A stretch of 64,000 nucleotides of DNA, taken from Acidobacteriota bacterium. Lineage in GTDB: Bacteria; Acidobacteriota; UBA6911; RPQK01; DATIPO01. How positions within the stretch are numbered: position 1 is the stretch's first letter; every line of letters begins with the position of its first letter. The notes below the pieces were generated by a model that saw nothing but the letters and a program-made list of their open reading frames with translations, did no database searches and had not been told where the DNA came from. A program made the position numbers and the translations under genes. Of this stretch, positions 25,890 to 34,064 are shown piece after piece. The stretch spans positions 75,330 to 139,329 of the forward strand of contig DATIPQ010000005.1 of NCBI GenBank assembly GCA_035471785.1, given 5' to 3'.

Positions 25890-27182
25890 CTAGTAGTCCT
25901 GCCCGGGCTTGCCCAGGAGTGCCGAGAAAAAGGCGTCTCCAGGACGGCGAGAGTGCAAGGAAAACTCGAAGGGCTGGAGCAATCGGGCCTGTGGATCAGA
26001 GTCGAGAAAAGCTTCGACCACCTGCTCGTTCTCCTCTTCTTCCGAGGAGCAGGTGACATAGAGCAACCGCCCTCCGGGACGCAGGCTGCCGTAGGCGTTG
26101 GCCAAGATGTCGGACTGAAGGCGCTGCAGGCGCGCCAGGTCGGCCTCCTGGAACTTCCAGCGGATATCGGGATTGGAGCGCAGGGTGCCCAGTCCGCTGC
26201 AGGGAACGTCGGCCAGGATGAAATCGCAACGAGGCGCCAGCACGCTTCCGCGGCGCCAATCGGCCTGGATGAAAGCGAGGCCGGGCAAGCGCAGGCTGCG
26301 CTGCCGCCGCTGGGCCTGGCCAAGTCGCCGAAAGGAGCGGTCGCAGGCGTAAAGTCGGGCTTCCGAGGGCATGCGCGCCGCCAGCAGGAAGGCCTTGCTG
26401 CCGGGCGCGGCGCAGACGTCGGCCACGAGCCGTGTCTCCTCCAGATCCAGACCGTGCAGGACTTGTTGACTTCCGGCGTCCATGAAAAAGCCGCGTCCCT
26501 CCTCGGCCAACCGGTGCGCCGCCAGCGACGCGTCCACTTTGAGCGCCTCAGGCAAATCGGGCCATGGACTGTAGCCGATGCCCGCTTCCTCCAACAGGCG
26601 GCCCATCTCTCGCAGGCTTTGGCGCCGGGTGTTGACCCAGAAACAGGACTCGGGAGGCGAATTGTTGACGTGCAGGAGCCGTTCCGCCCGCCGCCAACCG
26701 AAGCGCTTGAGGTAGCGGCGCACCAGCCACAAGGGATGGCTGGTGCGGACCGCCAAGTCCTCCGCCCGGCGGCCTTGAGGCAGGGGCGGTTGCTGACGCA
26801 GGAAGCGGCGCAGCAGGGCGTTGACGAACCCCCCCGCCGAGGTCACTCCCAGGCGGCGGCAGGACTCGACGGCTTCATGAACCGCCGCTCTCTGAGGAAC
26901 GCGCAGGTTGAGTATCTGAAAGAGGGCCAGGCGCAGAATCCACAGCACTGGCGCATCGAGCTTGTGCAGAGGACGCTTGGAGAGCCGGCTGATATAGAAG
27001 TCGAGCTTTCCCCGCTCGCGTTCCACTCCGTATGCGAGCTGCATGAGGAAGCGGCGGTCGCGATCCGCCAGCGCCTGGAATTCGGGTTGCCGGCTGAGGG
27101 AGCCCAGGTGGCTTCCGGGGGCGGAGAGCCGCTGCAGCAGTCGGACGGCCGCGATCCTGGGGTCGGGAGTCGAATCGGACAT
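25890..27182 (-). CDS. rsmB: 16S rRNA (cytosine-967-C5)-methyltransferase
   Basis: 430 residues. An N-terminal NusB-like RNA-binding domain (residues about 1-140, with LRLALFQILNLRVPQRAAV and HEAVESCRR) is followed by a methyltransferase domain. The latter carries the SAM loop VADVCAAPGSKAFLLA, the DVPCSGLG motif with its catalytic Cys, and YVTCSSEEEENE with the second Cys. RsmB methylates C967 of 16S rRNA with S-adenosylmethionine. The start at 27182 (MSDSTPD) is where family homology begins; the frame is open upstream but reads through fmt antisense sequence. It follows fmt after 8 nt. Confidence 0.96.
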   Translation of the reverse strand: MSDSTPDPRIAAVRLLQRLSAPGSHLGSLSRQPEFQALADRDRRFLMQLAYGVERERGKLDFYISRLSKRPLHKLDAPVLWILRLALFQILNLRVPQRAAVHEAVESCRRLGVTSAGGFVNALLRRFLRQQPPLPQGRRAEDLAVRTSHPLWLVRRYLKRFGWRRAERLLHVNNSPPESCFWVNTRRQSLREMGRLLEEAGIGYSPWPDLPEALKVDASLAAHRLAEEGRGFFMDAGSQQVLHGLDLEETRLVADVCAAPGSKAFLLAARMPSEARLYACDRSFRRLGQAQRRQRSLRLPGLAFIQADWRRGSVLAPRCDFILADVPCSGLGTLRSNPDIRWKFQEADLARLQRLQSDILANAYGSLRPGGRLLYVTCSSEEEENEQVVEAFLDSDPQARLLQPFEFSLHSRRPGDAFFSALLGKPGQDY

Positions 27183-27190
27183 GGCTGGGA

Positions 27191-28174
27191 TCACCTGTTT
27201 GAAGCTGGGGCCGGCTCTCCCAGGACCTGCCCTGGACGCAAGGCGTATCCGTTGGCGAAATCGTAAGCCGCCAGGCGCTTGCGGTTGGGAGGCTGAACCA
27301 GGGTCAGCAGCAGGTCCTGCCCGTCTCCGCAGCGGACGCTCAGCCCCGGCGAGGCCACGTTGGTGATCTGTCCCGGCAGCGCATCCTCCTGCCCCTTTGC
27401 CGCGGCCGCGCCCCGCAGCCGGCTGGCCCACAGCTTGAGGTCCTCTCCGCGCAGGCTGGTATAGGCGCCGGGCCAGGGATTGAGGGCGCGGATGTGGTCG
27501 TGGACGCGGCGGGCGCTCCATCTCCAGTCCACCGCGCCGTCGGACTTCTTCATCATGGGAGCCAGGCTGGCCTGGGCGTCGTCCTGGGGTTGAGCCTCGA
27601 TCTCTCCCCCCACCCAGCGCGGCAGGGTCTCCGCCAGCAGTTGCGCCCCCTCCTCGGCCAGGATGGGCTCCAGTTCGCCGCGCGTGATATTGACGGGGAT
27701 GGGCACCCGGCGACGGCTCAGCATGGGTCCCGTGTCCAGCCCCTCCTCGATGAGCATGATGGTGATGCCGGTTTCTTCCTCCCCCTCCATGATGGCCTTG
27801 GCGATGGGAGAAGCGCCCCGGTACTTGGGCAGCAGCGAGGCGTGAACGTTGAGGGTGCCGTGAGGAGGCAGTTCGAAGTACCGGGGCGGCAGGATCTGGC
27901 CGAAAGCCGCCACGACCAGGATGTCCGGATGACGCTCTTTAAGCCATTGCAGGGCCTGAGGATCTTTGCGCAGCGAACGGGTCTGGTACACGGGCACTCC
28001 CGCATCCAAAGCCTTCACCTTGACGGGAGGAGGGGTCAGCTTGCGCCCCCGCCCCGCCGGACGGTCGGGCTGAGTCAGCACCCCCGACACTTCCACCTCC
28101 TTCAGGTTCAACAGCGTCCGCAGGGAAGGGACGGCGAAATCGGGCGTTCCCAAGAAAACCGTTCGAATGCTCAA
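27191..28174 (-). CDS. fmt: Methionyl-tRNA formyltransferase
   Basis: 327 residues from a TTG at 28174, close to the usual ~310-330. It transfers the formyl group of 10-formyl-THF to Met-tRNA-fMet. The N-terminal domain starts IRTVFLGTPDFAVPSL, with the SLLPKYRGASPI loop and GITIMLIEEGLDTGPML in the catalytic region. The C-terminal OB-like domain (RIHDHIRALNPWPGAY type) follows. Its TTG overlaps the TGA of the ykgJ-like gene (TTGA), so initiation is coupled to termination upstream. It forms the def-ykgJ-fmt-rsmB block. Confidence 0.96.
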   Translation of the reverse strand: MSIRTVFLGTPDFAVPSLRTLLNLKEVEVSGVLTQPDRPAGRGRKLTPPPVKVKALDAGVPVYQTRSLRKDPQALQWLKERHPDILVVAAFGQILPPRYFELPPHGTLNVHASLLPKYRGASPIAKAIMEGEEETGITIMLIEEGLDTGPMLSRRRVPIPVNITRGELEPILAEEGAQLLAETLPRWVGGEIEAQPQDDAQASLAPMMKKSDGAVDWRWSARRVHDHIRALNPWPGAYTSLRGEDLKLWASRLRGAAAAKGQEDALPGQITNVASPGLSVRCGDGQDLLLTLVQPPNRKRLAAYDFANGYALRPGQVLGEPAPASNR

Positions 28175-28599
28175 TCCATAGCCCCCAAGGTACCGTCCTG
28201 CAGCGCCCTGGATTCGACCTCGGCGGCCGAGTGACGGCGTCCCCGGTTCATGCCCGGGCACTTGCGCGCCGTCGCCTCCCAGTCACGCCGCGACTTCACG
28301 ATCTTGCCCCAAAAGGGCCAAGTACGGCATTGACGGGGACGGTCTGAATAAACCGTGCAGCCGAGTCCCCGCCGGTAGAAGACGCAGTCGTAGTTTTCCT
28401 TTTCCTTCAAGCTGTAGGCGCCGTTGGGCAGGCGGCGGAGGTAGCGGCGGCGGAAGCCGGCTTCGTCCATCTCGAGCCGCCGGGCCAGAGCTGCAGCTTC
28501 CGGGTGGCTGACGATGACCACGCCCGGCTCGCCCCCGCAGCAGTGGCCGCAGCGCGTGCACTCGAAGCACAAGCCTTTCCGATACCAGGGTTCCTTCAT
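28171..28599 (-). CDS. YkgJ-family zinc/iron-cluster-type cysteine protein
   Basis: 142 residues from the ATG at 28599 (MKEPWYRKG). The Cys-rich N-terminal motif CFECTRCGHCCGG and the C-terminal CVFYRRGLGCTVYSDRPRQC are the signature of the YkgJ/UPF0153 family, thought to bind a metal or Fe-S centre through these cysteines. The molecular function of the family is unknown. It lies between def and fmt and overlaps fmt by 4 nt, suggesting a link with N-terminal protein processing or the formylation step, but that is only context. Confidence 0.92.
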   Translation of the reverse strand: MKEPWYRKGLCFECTRCGHCCGGEPGVVIVSHPEAAALARRLEMDEAGFRRRYLRRLPNGAYSLKEKENYDCVFYRRGLGCTVYSDRPRQCRTWPFWGKIVKSRRDWEATARKCPGMNRGRRHSAAEVESRALQDGTLGAMD

Positions 28600-28637
28600 G
28601 GGGATCCGATCCCGCTTCCGCCTTGAGGCAGGCCGCC

Positions 28638-29147
28638 TTACCACTCGCCGGCCTTCATCATCTTGCTGATCTTGCGCTTGATCATCTGGCGCTTGAGGGG
28701 CGAAATCCGGTCCAGGTAGAGGATTCCCTCCAGGTGGTCGATTTCGTGGCAGAGGGCGCGGGCCAGAAACTCCTCGGCTTCCATCTCCAGCGGCTCGCCC
28801 TGCAAATCGTGGCCCTGGATTGTGACGCGCATGGGACGTTCAACGTTGGCCGTAAACCCGGGAATGCTCAAACAGCCTTCTTCACCCACCTGAGAGCCTT
28901 CAGAAGAGGTGATCTCGGGATTGACCAGCACAACCTGGTTGCCCGCTTGCCGACCCGATGTCACGTCGACTACGATGAGCCGTTTGTTGATGCCCAACTG
29001 GGGGGCCGCCAGTCCCACGCCCTCGGCGTCGTACATCGTTTCCAGCATGTCCGAGGCCAGTTTGCGCAAATCGTCGTCGAACTCTTCCACCCTCTCCGAC
29101 CTGGTGACGAGTTCGGGACGCCCATACTTGATGATCTCGCGAATCAT
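28638..29147 (-). CDS. def: Peptide deformylase
   Basis: 169 residues, the normal size. It removes the formyl group from the N-terminal methionine of nascent proteins. All three motifs are present: I GVGLAAPQLG, II EEGCLSIPG with the metal-binding Cys, and III HEIDHLEG with the two His ligands and catalytic Glu. It is the first gene of the minus-strand block and ends 38 nt before ykgJ. Confidence 0.97.
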   Translation of the reverse strand: MIREIIKYGRPELVTRSERVEEFDDDLRKLASDMLETMYDAEGVGLAAPQLGINKRLIVVDVTSGRQAGNQVVLVNPEITSSEGSQVGEEGCLSIPGFTANVERPMRVTIQGHDLQGEPLEMEAEEFLARALCHEIDHLEGILYLDRISPLKRQMIKRKISKMMKAGEW

Positions 29148-29404
29148 GGCTCTTTCCAGCCTTCAGAATACCGTCTTTGGCTCCGCCACTGCAAAAGGGT
29201 TCAGGACCATGATCCTGTCACCTCTCGGGCATCTGTTAAACTCGTTGAGGTAAGCTGCGCCCGTCGCACAATAGGGACGCTCCGGCTGGCGCCGCCTGCC
29301 TGTGACGGCATCCGCCCGCCTCACGATTCGATGCGACGATGCCGCTCCCGAAACATCTGTTAGAGGACGGTTGAGCGCCCACGGGTCTCGGGAACGGTTG
29401 TTAC

Positions 29405-30163
29405 ATGGATTTTATCTACAAAGCGCTGCAGGAAGTTCAAGACTTTACCCTTCTGGGCGTGCGCGCGGTGACCAACATCTTCCGTCGTCCGCGCTACTTT
29501 CAAGACACGCTCATTCAGATGGACGCCATCGGGGTGGGTTCGCTGGGCATCATCATCCTGACCGGATTCTTCACCGGAGGCGTGCTGGCCCTGCAGAGCG
29601 CCAACTCGTTGAAGGCCTTCGGGGCCGTCAACCTGACCGGCCAACTGGTGTCGCTTTCTCTCATCCGCGAACTGGGTCCCGTGCTCTCGGCCCTGATGCT
29701 GGCCGGACGGGTGGGCTCCGGGATCGCTTCGCAACTGGGTTCGATGGTAGTCACCGAGCAGGTCGACGCCATGCGGGCGCTGGGAACCGATCCCTCCAAG
29801 AAGCTGGTCACGCCCCGCGTCATCGCCTGCGTCACCACCATGCCCCTGCTGACCGTTCTGGCCGACCTCTTCGGACTGCTGGGCGGATGGATCGTGTCTT
29901 TCTACAAGCTCAATCTCAACACCAACCTCTACTGGACCACGGCACTGCGGGCCATCGACTACAACGATGCTCTGGAAGGGCTGGTCAAGCCCATTTTCTT
30001 CGGCTTCATCGTAGGCATGGTGGGCTGCTACCGCGGACTCAGCACCAAGGGAGGAACGCGGGGGGTCGGAGAAGCGACGACGAAAGCAGTGGTCACGGCA
30101 TCCATCTTGGTGATCGTGGCCGATTTCTTCTTGACCAAAGTGATGCAAGACCTGAGATATTGA
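29405..30163 (+). CDS. mlaE: MlaE-family lipid ABC transporter permease
   Basis: 252 residues with five to six hydrophobic helices. The family signature is strong: FTGGVLALQSA, LSLIRELGPVLSALMLAGRVGS and TEQVDAMRALGTDP. The last is the coupling region that contacts the MlaF ATPase. MlaE is the inner-membrane core of the MCE-type machine that moves phospholipids between the inner and outer membranes. The mlaF-like gene begins 2 nt after its stop. The 257 nt upstream (29148-29404) has TAAACT at 29237 and no gene; I see no clear ribosome binding site except GGGAACGG. Confidence 0.95.
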   Translation: MDFIYKALQEVQDFTLLGVRAVTNIFRRPRYFQDTLIQMDAIGVGSLGIIILTGFFTGGVLALQSANSLKAFGAVNLTGQLVSLSLIRELGPVLSALMLAGRVGSGIASQLGSMVVTEQVDAMRALGTDPSKKLVTPRVIACVTTMPLLTVLADLFGLLGGWIVSFYKLNLNTNLYWTTALRAIDYNDALEGLVKPIFFGFIVGMVGCYRGLSTKGGTRGVGEATTKAVVTASILVIVADFFLTKVMQDLRY

Positions 30164-30165
30164 GC

Positions 30166-30957
30166 ATGATCCGTTTTGAACATGTGACCAAGACGTTCGC
30201 CGGGGAGCGGGTGCTGGACGATTTTTCAATGTCCCTGCAGCCCGCCGAGACCAAAGTCATCCTGGGCGGAGGCGGATCGGGCAAGTCCACCATCCTCAAG
30301 ATGGTTCTGGGCCTGGTCAAGCCCGACAGCGGACGGGTCTATGTGGACGGCGAAGACATTACCGAGGTGGAAGAGGAAGATCTGATGCCCTTGCGGCGGC
30401 AGATCGGCATGGTCTTTCAAGAAGGCGCTCTTTTCGATTCGCTGACCGTGGGCGAAAACGTGGGCTACCGGCTTATCGAGGAGGGTCGTCACAGCCACCA
30501 GGAGGTCGAGTCCATCGTCCACCAGGTGCTGGGATTCGTAGGACTGGAGCACGCTGTCGGCATGATGCCCTCGGAACTCTCGGGCGGCATGCGCCGCAGG
30601 GTGGGCATCGCCCGGGCGCTGGCCGGAAAACCGCGCATCGTGCTCTACGACGAACCGACGGCCGGACTGGACCCCATCACCAGCCGGACCATCTCGGAAC
30701 TGATTATGAAACTGCGCGATCTGGAAGGGGTGACCTCCATCCTGGTCACTCACGATCTGACCACGGCCATGATCCTGGCCAGCGAGATCGCCACCGTCGA
30801 TGAGGAAGGCGAGACCCGCTTCAGGCGTGAAAACGGGGAGTTCTGCCTCATCAACACGCGCTTCGTCATGCTTAAGGAAGGACGGGTCCTCTTCGAGGGG
30901 CCCGACGAACTGCTGCGCGAATTCGACGACGGATACGTCAAGGAGTTCCTCGACTGA
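30166..30957 (+). CDS. mlaF: MlaF-family ABC transporter ATP-binding protein
   Basis: 263 residues. The Walker A LGGGGSGKSTILKMV, Q-loop GMVFQEGALFDSLTV, signature LSGGMRRRVGIARAL, Walker B IVLYDEPTAGLDPITS and H-loop THDL are all intact. It supplies the ATP hydrolysis that drives MlaE. The C-terminal ~50 residues after TAMILA (EEGETRFRRENGEFCLIN) contain a small insertion before MLKEGRVLFEGP. The ATG at 30166 follows the mlaE stop directly, so the genes are coupled. The same frame continues open upstream, but that stretch is antisense-like noise in the mlaE region. Confidence 0.95.
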   Translation: MIRFEHVTKTFAGERVLDDFSMSLQPAETKVILGGGGSGKSTILKMVLGLVKPDSGRVYVDGEDITEVEEEDLMPLRRQIGMVFQEGALFDSLTVGENVGYRLIEEGRHSHQEVESIVHQVLGFVGLEHAVGMMPSELSGGMRRRVGIARALAGKPRIVLYDEPTAGLDPITSRTISELIMKLRDLEGVTSILVTHDLTTAMILASEIATVDEEGETRFRRENGEFCLINTRFVMLKEGRVLFEGPDELLREFDDGYVKEFLD

Positions 30958-30980
30958 GGGCCTCGAAGGGAAGTGGAATC

Positions 30981-32387
30981 ATGGAAGGAAAACGGCGCCC
31001 CACGTTCTCGGAACTGAGAGTCGGCATCTTCGTGGTGGTGGCCTGCGCCATCCTGGCGGTGGCCATCTTCACCATCGGCACCCAGGTGGGACTTTTCGAG
31101 AAAACCTTCATCGCCAAGACCTACCTGAACAACGTCTCAGGGCTCAAGCCCGGCGACATCGTGCGTCTGGGCGGAGTGGAGGTGGGCAACATCACGCGGG
31201 TGGAAATGTCGCCCGCCGGGGTCATTCCCGACACCCAGACCAACCAGCAGACCCTGGCCCGCCTCAACCTCCTCAACAGCCAGGCCGCCACCCTGCAGAA
31301 CCAGGTGCAGGCCGCCCAGCAGAACGCCTCCCGGCTGGAGGCCGACTATCAGGCTGCGGTGGCCGACGCGGGAGCCGACTCGGAAGCCGCCCGCCAGGCC
31401 CTGAGGCGCCTGGAGGACGCCCGGGACCGCCGCGACGACCTGGAAAGCGACCTGGAATCGGCGCGGGAAGACATCGAGCAGGCGCGAGCACAGATCCAGA
31501 ATATCGCCGTCTACATGCAGTTGACCGAGCAGCACCGCGACTGGATCCGCAACGACAGCAGCATCTCGCTGGGCAACGTGGGCTTGTTGGGCGACAAGTA
31601 CATCGAAATCTCCCTGGGACGGACCGATGAGCAGCCTCCCGTCGTCACCGAACTGGTGGACGGCGCTTTCGGCACCGAAGAGCGCGAAGTGGTGGTCATC
31701 ACCGGTCAGACCCAGTCGGGCTTCCAGGAACTCATCACGGGAGCCAACGACGTGCTGGCCAACTTCGAACTGCTCTCCGGCAAGCTGGTGAGGCTGATCG
31801 ACCAGTTCGAGGAAGGCGAGGGCTCGGTGGGACGCTTCTTCAACGACCCCTCCTTCTACAACAACCTCAACGCGGCCGTCGAATCAGCCCGCCAGACCGC
31901 CGACGAAGCGGCCCGCTTGCTGCGCGAGGTGACCGAAGGGGAAGGCACCATTCCTACCCTGATCCAGAGCCGCGAACTGCACGACAAGGTGGTGGCCATG
32001 ACCGACGACGTGGGCAAGGTCCTGAAGGCCGTTCAGGAGGGCCAGGGCACTATCGGCAGGCTGATCAACGAGCGCGAGGTCTACGACAAGGCCAACCGCA
32101 TGCTGGGCAACGTGGAAGAGATCACCGCCCGCATGCAGCGCGGCGAGGGAACCCTGGGCAAGCTCTCCAAGGACGAGCAGCTTTACACCGACCTGCGCGA
32201 TTCCATCGACCGCCTCTCCGCCATTCTGGAGGACGTGGAGCAAGGACGCGGCACCTTGGGGCGGCTGGCCAAGGACGAACAGCTTTATCGCAACGTCAAC
32301 GAACTCTCCAGCGAAATGGTCAAGCTGCTCTATGATTTCCGGCAGAACCCCAAACGTTTTCTGACCATCAAGTTCGAGTTGTTCTAG
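30981..32387 (+). CDS. mlaD: MlaD-like MCE protein with coiled-coil insertion
   Basis: 468 residues, far longer than E. coli MlaD (183). One N-terminal transmembrane helix (FVVVACAILAVAIFTIG) anchors it. The MCE domain begins TYLNNVSGLKPGDIVRLGGV and resumes at SISLGNVGLLGDKYIEISLG. Between these, residues about 80-185 are Gln/Ala/Glu/Arg-rich heptads, a coiled-coil insert not normal for MCE. The C-terminal ~250 residues repeat an EGEGTIG-like unit (EEGEGSVGRFFND, QEGQGTIGRLINE, QRGEGTLGKLSKD, EQGRGTLGRLAKD), probably a helical tunnel or needle. It forms the periplasmic lipid-conducting ring of the mlaEFD system. Confidence 0.9.
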   Translation: MEGKRRPTFSELRVGIFVVVACAILAVAIFTIGTQVGLFEKTFIAKTYLNNVSGLKPGDIVRLGGVEVGNITRVEMSPAGVIPDTQTNQQTLARLNLLNSQAATLQNQVQAAQQNASRLEADYQAAVADAGADSEAARQALRRLEDARDRRDDLESDLESAREDIEQARAQIQNIAVYMQLTEQHRDWIRNDSSISLGNVGLLGDKYIEISLGRTDEQPPVVTELVDGAFGTEEREVVVITGQTQSGFQELITGANDVLANFELLSGKLVRLIDQFEEGEGSVGRFFNDPSFYNNLNAAVESARQTADEAARLLREVTEGEGTIPTLIQSRELHDKVVAMTDDVGKVLKAVQEGQGTIGRLINEREVYDKANRMLGNVEEITARMQRGEGTLGKLSKDEQLYTDLRDSIDRLSAILEDVEQGRGTLGRLAKDEQLYRNVNELSSEMVKLLYDFRQNPKRFLTIKFELF

Positions 32388-32449
32388 GATCGCGGCCTTG
32401 CTTGGCGGCCCTTGCTAGTTGCAGCATAGGCGGCCTTGAATGGCCGTGG

Positions 32450-32455
32450 TATCCT
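32450..32455 (+). promoter_or_regulatory. -10-like TATCCT 8 nt before the CDP-alcohol enzyme ATG
   Basis: TATCCT is followed by 8 nt and the ATG at 32464, with no Shine-Dalgarno sequence. It suggests a separate leaderless transcript from the mlaEFD operon. Confidence 0.4.
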
Positions 32456-32463
32456 ACCTCACC

Positions 32464-33075
32464 ATGATCACAGAGAAAATCGGACAAGGCGCCCAAGTGA
32501 TCCTGCGGGCCATCGTCAAGCTGTTGGCCTTTCTGCGCATCACTCCCAACCGGCTGACCTTTTTGGGCTTCCTGGTCAGTTTGGCGGTGGCTTTCGCCTT
32601 CGCCTATTCGGATGGGGACTTTACTCTGGCGGGATTCATTCTCATCGTGGCGGGGCTCTTCGACATGGTGGACGGCATGGTGGCTCGAGCCACTAATTCC
32701 GTCTCCGAATTCGGAGCCTTTTTCGATTCCATCATGGACCGCTACTCCGACCTCATCATCTTGCTGGGACTGCTCATGCACTACGGACGAACCGACCGCC
32801 TGCCTTACGTGGTGTTGATCGGAGTGGTGATGATGGCGTCGGTGCTGATCTCGTACGCGCGGGCCCGGGCCGAATGCCTGATCCCCAAGTGCAAGGTAGG
32901 ATTCCTGGAGCGGCCCGAGCGCATCGTGCTGCTCATCATCGGCTCCTTCTACCACATGGAGCCGGTGCTCTGGGTGATGGCCGTGTTGGGCAATTGGACA
33001 GTGGTCCACCGCATCCTCTACACCAAGGCTCAAATCACTGGGAAACCTCAGTTTTTGCGCCAGCAGGGGGGCTGA
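32464..33075 (+). CDS. CDP-alcohol phosphatidyltransferase family enzyme
   Basis: 203 residues with about six hydrophobic helices. The catalytic CDP-alcohol signature DGxxARx8Gx3Dx3D is complete: DMVDGMVARATNSVSEFGAF and FFDSIMDRYSD, supplying the metal-binding Asp and the catalytic Asp. The family makes phosphatidyl-alcohols or inositol-phosphodiesters from CDP-activated donors. GKL-like LRITPNRLTFLG near the N-terminus is also typical. Next to it lies a cytidylyltransferase-like gene. Together they match the two halves of the IPCT-DIPPS bifunctional enzyme, so an inositol- or sugar-alcohol-phosphate product is plausible but unproven. An ATG at 32464 is preferred over 32440. Confidence 0.9.
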   Translation: MITEKIGQGAQVILRAIVKLLAFLRITPNRLTFLGFLVSLAVAFAFAYSDGDFTLAGFILIVAGLFDMVDGMVARATNSVSEFGAFFDSIMDRYSDLIILLGLLMHYGRTDRLPYVVLIGVVMMASVLISYARARAECLIPKCKVGFLERPERIVLLIIGSFYHMEPVLWVMAVLGNWTVVHRILYTKAQITGKPQFLRQQGG

Positions 33076-33090
33076 AAAAGACGTTAGGTA

Positions 33091-33119
33091 TTCCTTACGA
33101 CGGATAAGGCTGTTATACT
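33091..33119 (+). promoter_or_regulatory. Putative promoter for the cytidylyltransferase-like gene
   Basis: TATACT (33114-33119) with a weak TTCCTT 17 nt upstream. It would leave a leader of about 120 nt that contains a GC-rich inverted repeat near 33150 (CCGCC...GGGCGG) before the ATG at 33246. Confidence 0.4.
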
Positions 33120-33245
33120 CCCCGACTCAAACGCCGTCCCAACACCGCCGCCGGGCGGTACGCGCACGGTGGCCGAAGGAAGGGCTGTGCAGGGAACGCG
33201 ATTTGTCGGCTGGGGACGGACGGACACGCACACGAGGTAGAGCGC

Positions 33246-34028
33246 ATGCACGAGGGGAAAGTTAGGCAAGCCGTCATCCTGGCTGCCGGCAACGGAAGCC
33301 GCATGGCCTCCGCCGCCGATCTGCCCAAGCCGTTAGTCGAGGTCGGCGATCAGCCGTTGATGGGTCACATCCTCGGATGGCTGGAGGAATGCGGCCTGGA
33401 GCGGGTTTTCATCGTGGTGGGGTACCGGGGCCTGGAGATCCGCCGGCAATTCGAGTCCTACCACGGGCTTCCCATCGAATGGGTGCACAATCCTCTCTAC
33501 GACCGCCCCAACGGCGTCTCGCTGCTGGCCGTGGAGGACTTGGTGGAATCCTCCTTTCTGCTGCTCATGTCCGACCACCTCTTTCAACCCGCCACTCTGC
33601 GGGCCCTGCTGGAGCGGGAAGTACCCGAGCACGGGGGCATTCTGGCCACCGATTCCAAGCTCTCCGACGTCTTCGATTTGCAGGACGCCACCAAGGTCCA
33701 CTGCGTGGACAACTGCATCCAGGACCTGGGCAAGAACCTCGACGACTATAATGCCGTCGACACCGGCATGTTCAGCCTCTCTCCCACCGTCTTCTGGGCC
33801 ATGCGCGACAGCCGCAACCGGGGCGACGCCTCCCTCAGCGGAGGCATCCTGTCGCTGGCCCGCCAGAGTCATGTCGAAACCTGGGACATCGGGTCCAACC
33901 TGTGGATCGACATCGATACCCCCCAGGCCCGCGACGAGGCCGAACGGATGCTGGCCCAGGGCTGTTTTTCGGCCATTCCCAAAAGCTTCCCGACCGCCAA
34001 ACCCCAAAGAGCCACTCCCAACTTGTGA
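33246..34028 (+). CDS. Sugar-/inositol-phosphate nucleotidyltransferase (cytidylyltransferase-like)
   Basis: 260 residues. The N-terminal Rossmann-like signature AVILAAGNGSRMASAADLPKP has the nucleotide-binding glycine loop and the conserved Lys. VFIVVGYRG and LLMSDHLFQP follow, with the metal Asp in the latter. NAVDTGMFSLSP and DIGSNLWIDIDTP are conserved in the NTP-transferase family that includes choline- and inositol-1-phosphate cytidylyltransferases. It could supply CDP-inositol or CDP-sugar to the upstream CDP-alcohol enzyme. The ~170-nt gap from that gene has its own promoter-like TATACT. The gene ends inside a hairpin (34014-34044). Confidence 0.85.
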   Translation: MHEGKVRQAVILAAGNGSRMASAADLPKPLVEVGDQPLMGHILGWLEECGLERVFIVVGYRGLEIRRQFESYHGLPIEWVHNPLYDRPNGVSLLAVEDLVESSFLLLMSDHLFQPATLRALLEREVPEHGGILATDSKLSDVFDLQDATKVHCVDNCIQDLGKNLDDYNAVDTGMFSLSPTVFWAMRDSRNRGDASLSGGILSLARQSHVETWDIGSNLWIDIDTPQARDEAERMLAQGCFSAIPKSFPTAKPQRATPNL

Positions 34029-34044
34029 GTTGGTGATTGGGAGT
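34014..34044. terminator. Inverted repeat between convergent genes, possible terminator
   Basis: CCAACT (34018-34023) pairs with AGTTGG (34028-34033) around a TGTG loop. A second, outer pairing ACTCCCAA (34014-34021) with TTGGGAGT (34037-34044) overlaps it. The stop codon TGA (34026-34028) lies in the loop. It sits between convergent genes, so it may end both. No T-tract follows. Confidence 0.45.
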
Positions 34045-34064
34045 CGGTTGTTGACCCAAGGTCC

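Noticed and set aside
29302-30165. Upstream open frame joined to mlaF
   Set aside because: The mlaF homology begins at 30166. Upstream residues overlap mlaE out of frame.
33120-33245. Riboswitch in the leader of the cytidylyltransferase-like gene
   Set aside because: The leader is long and GC-rich with an inverted repeat, but I cannot match it to any known riboswitch consensus.
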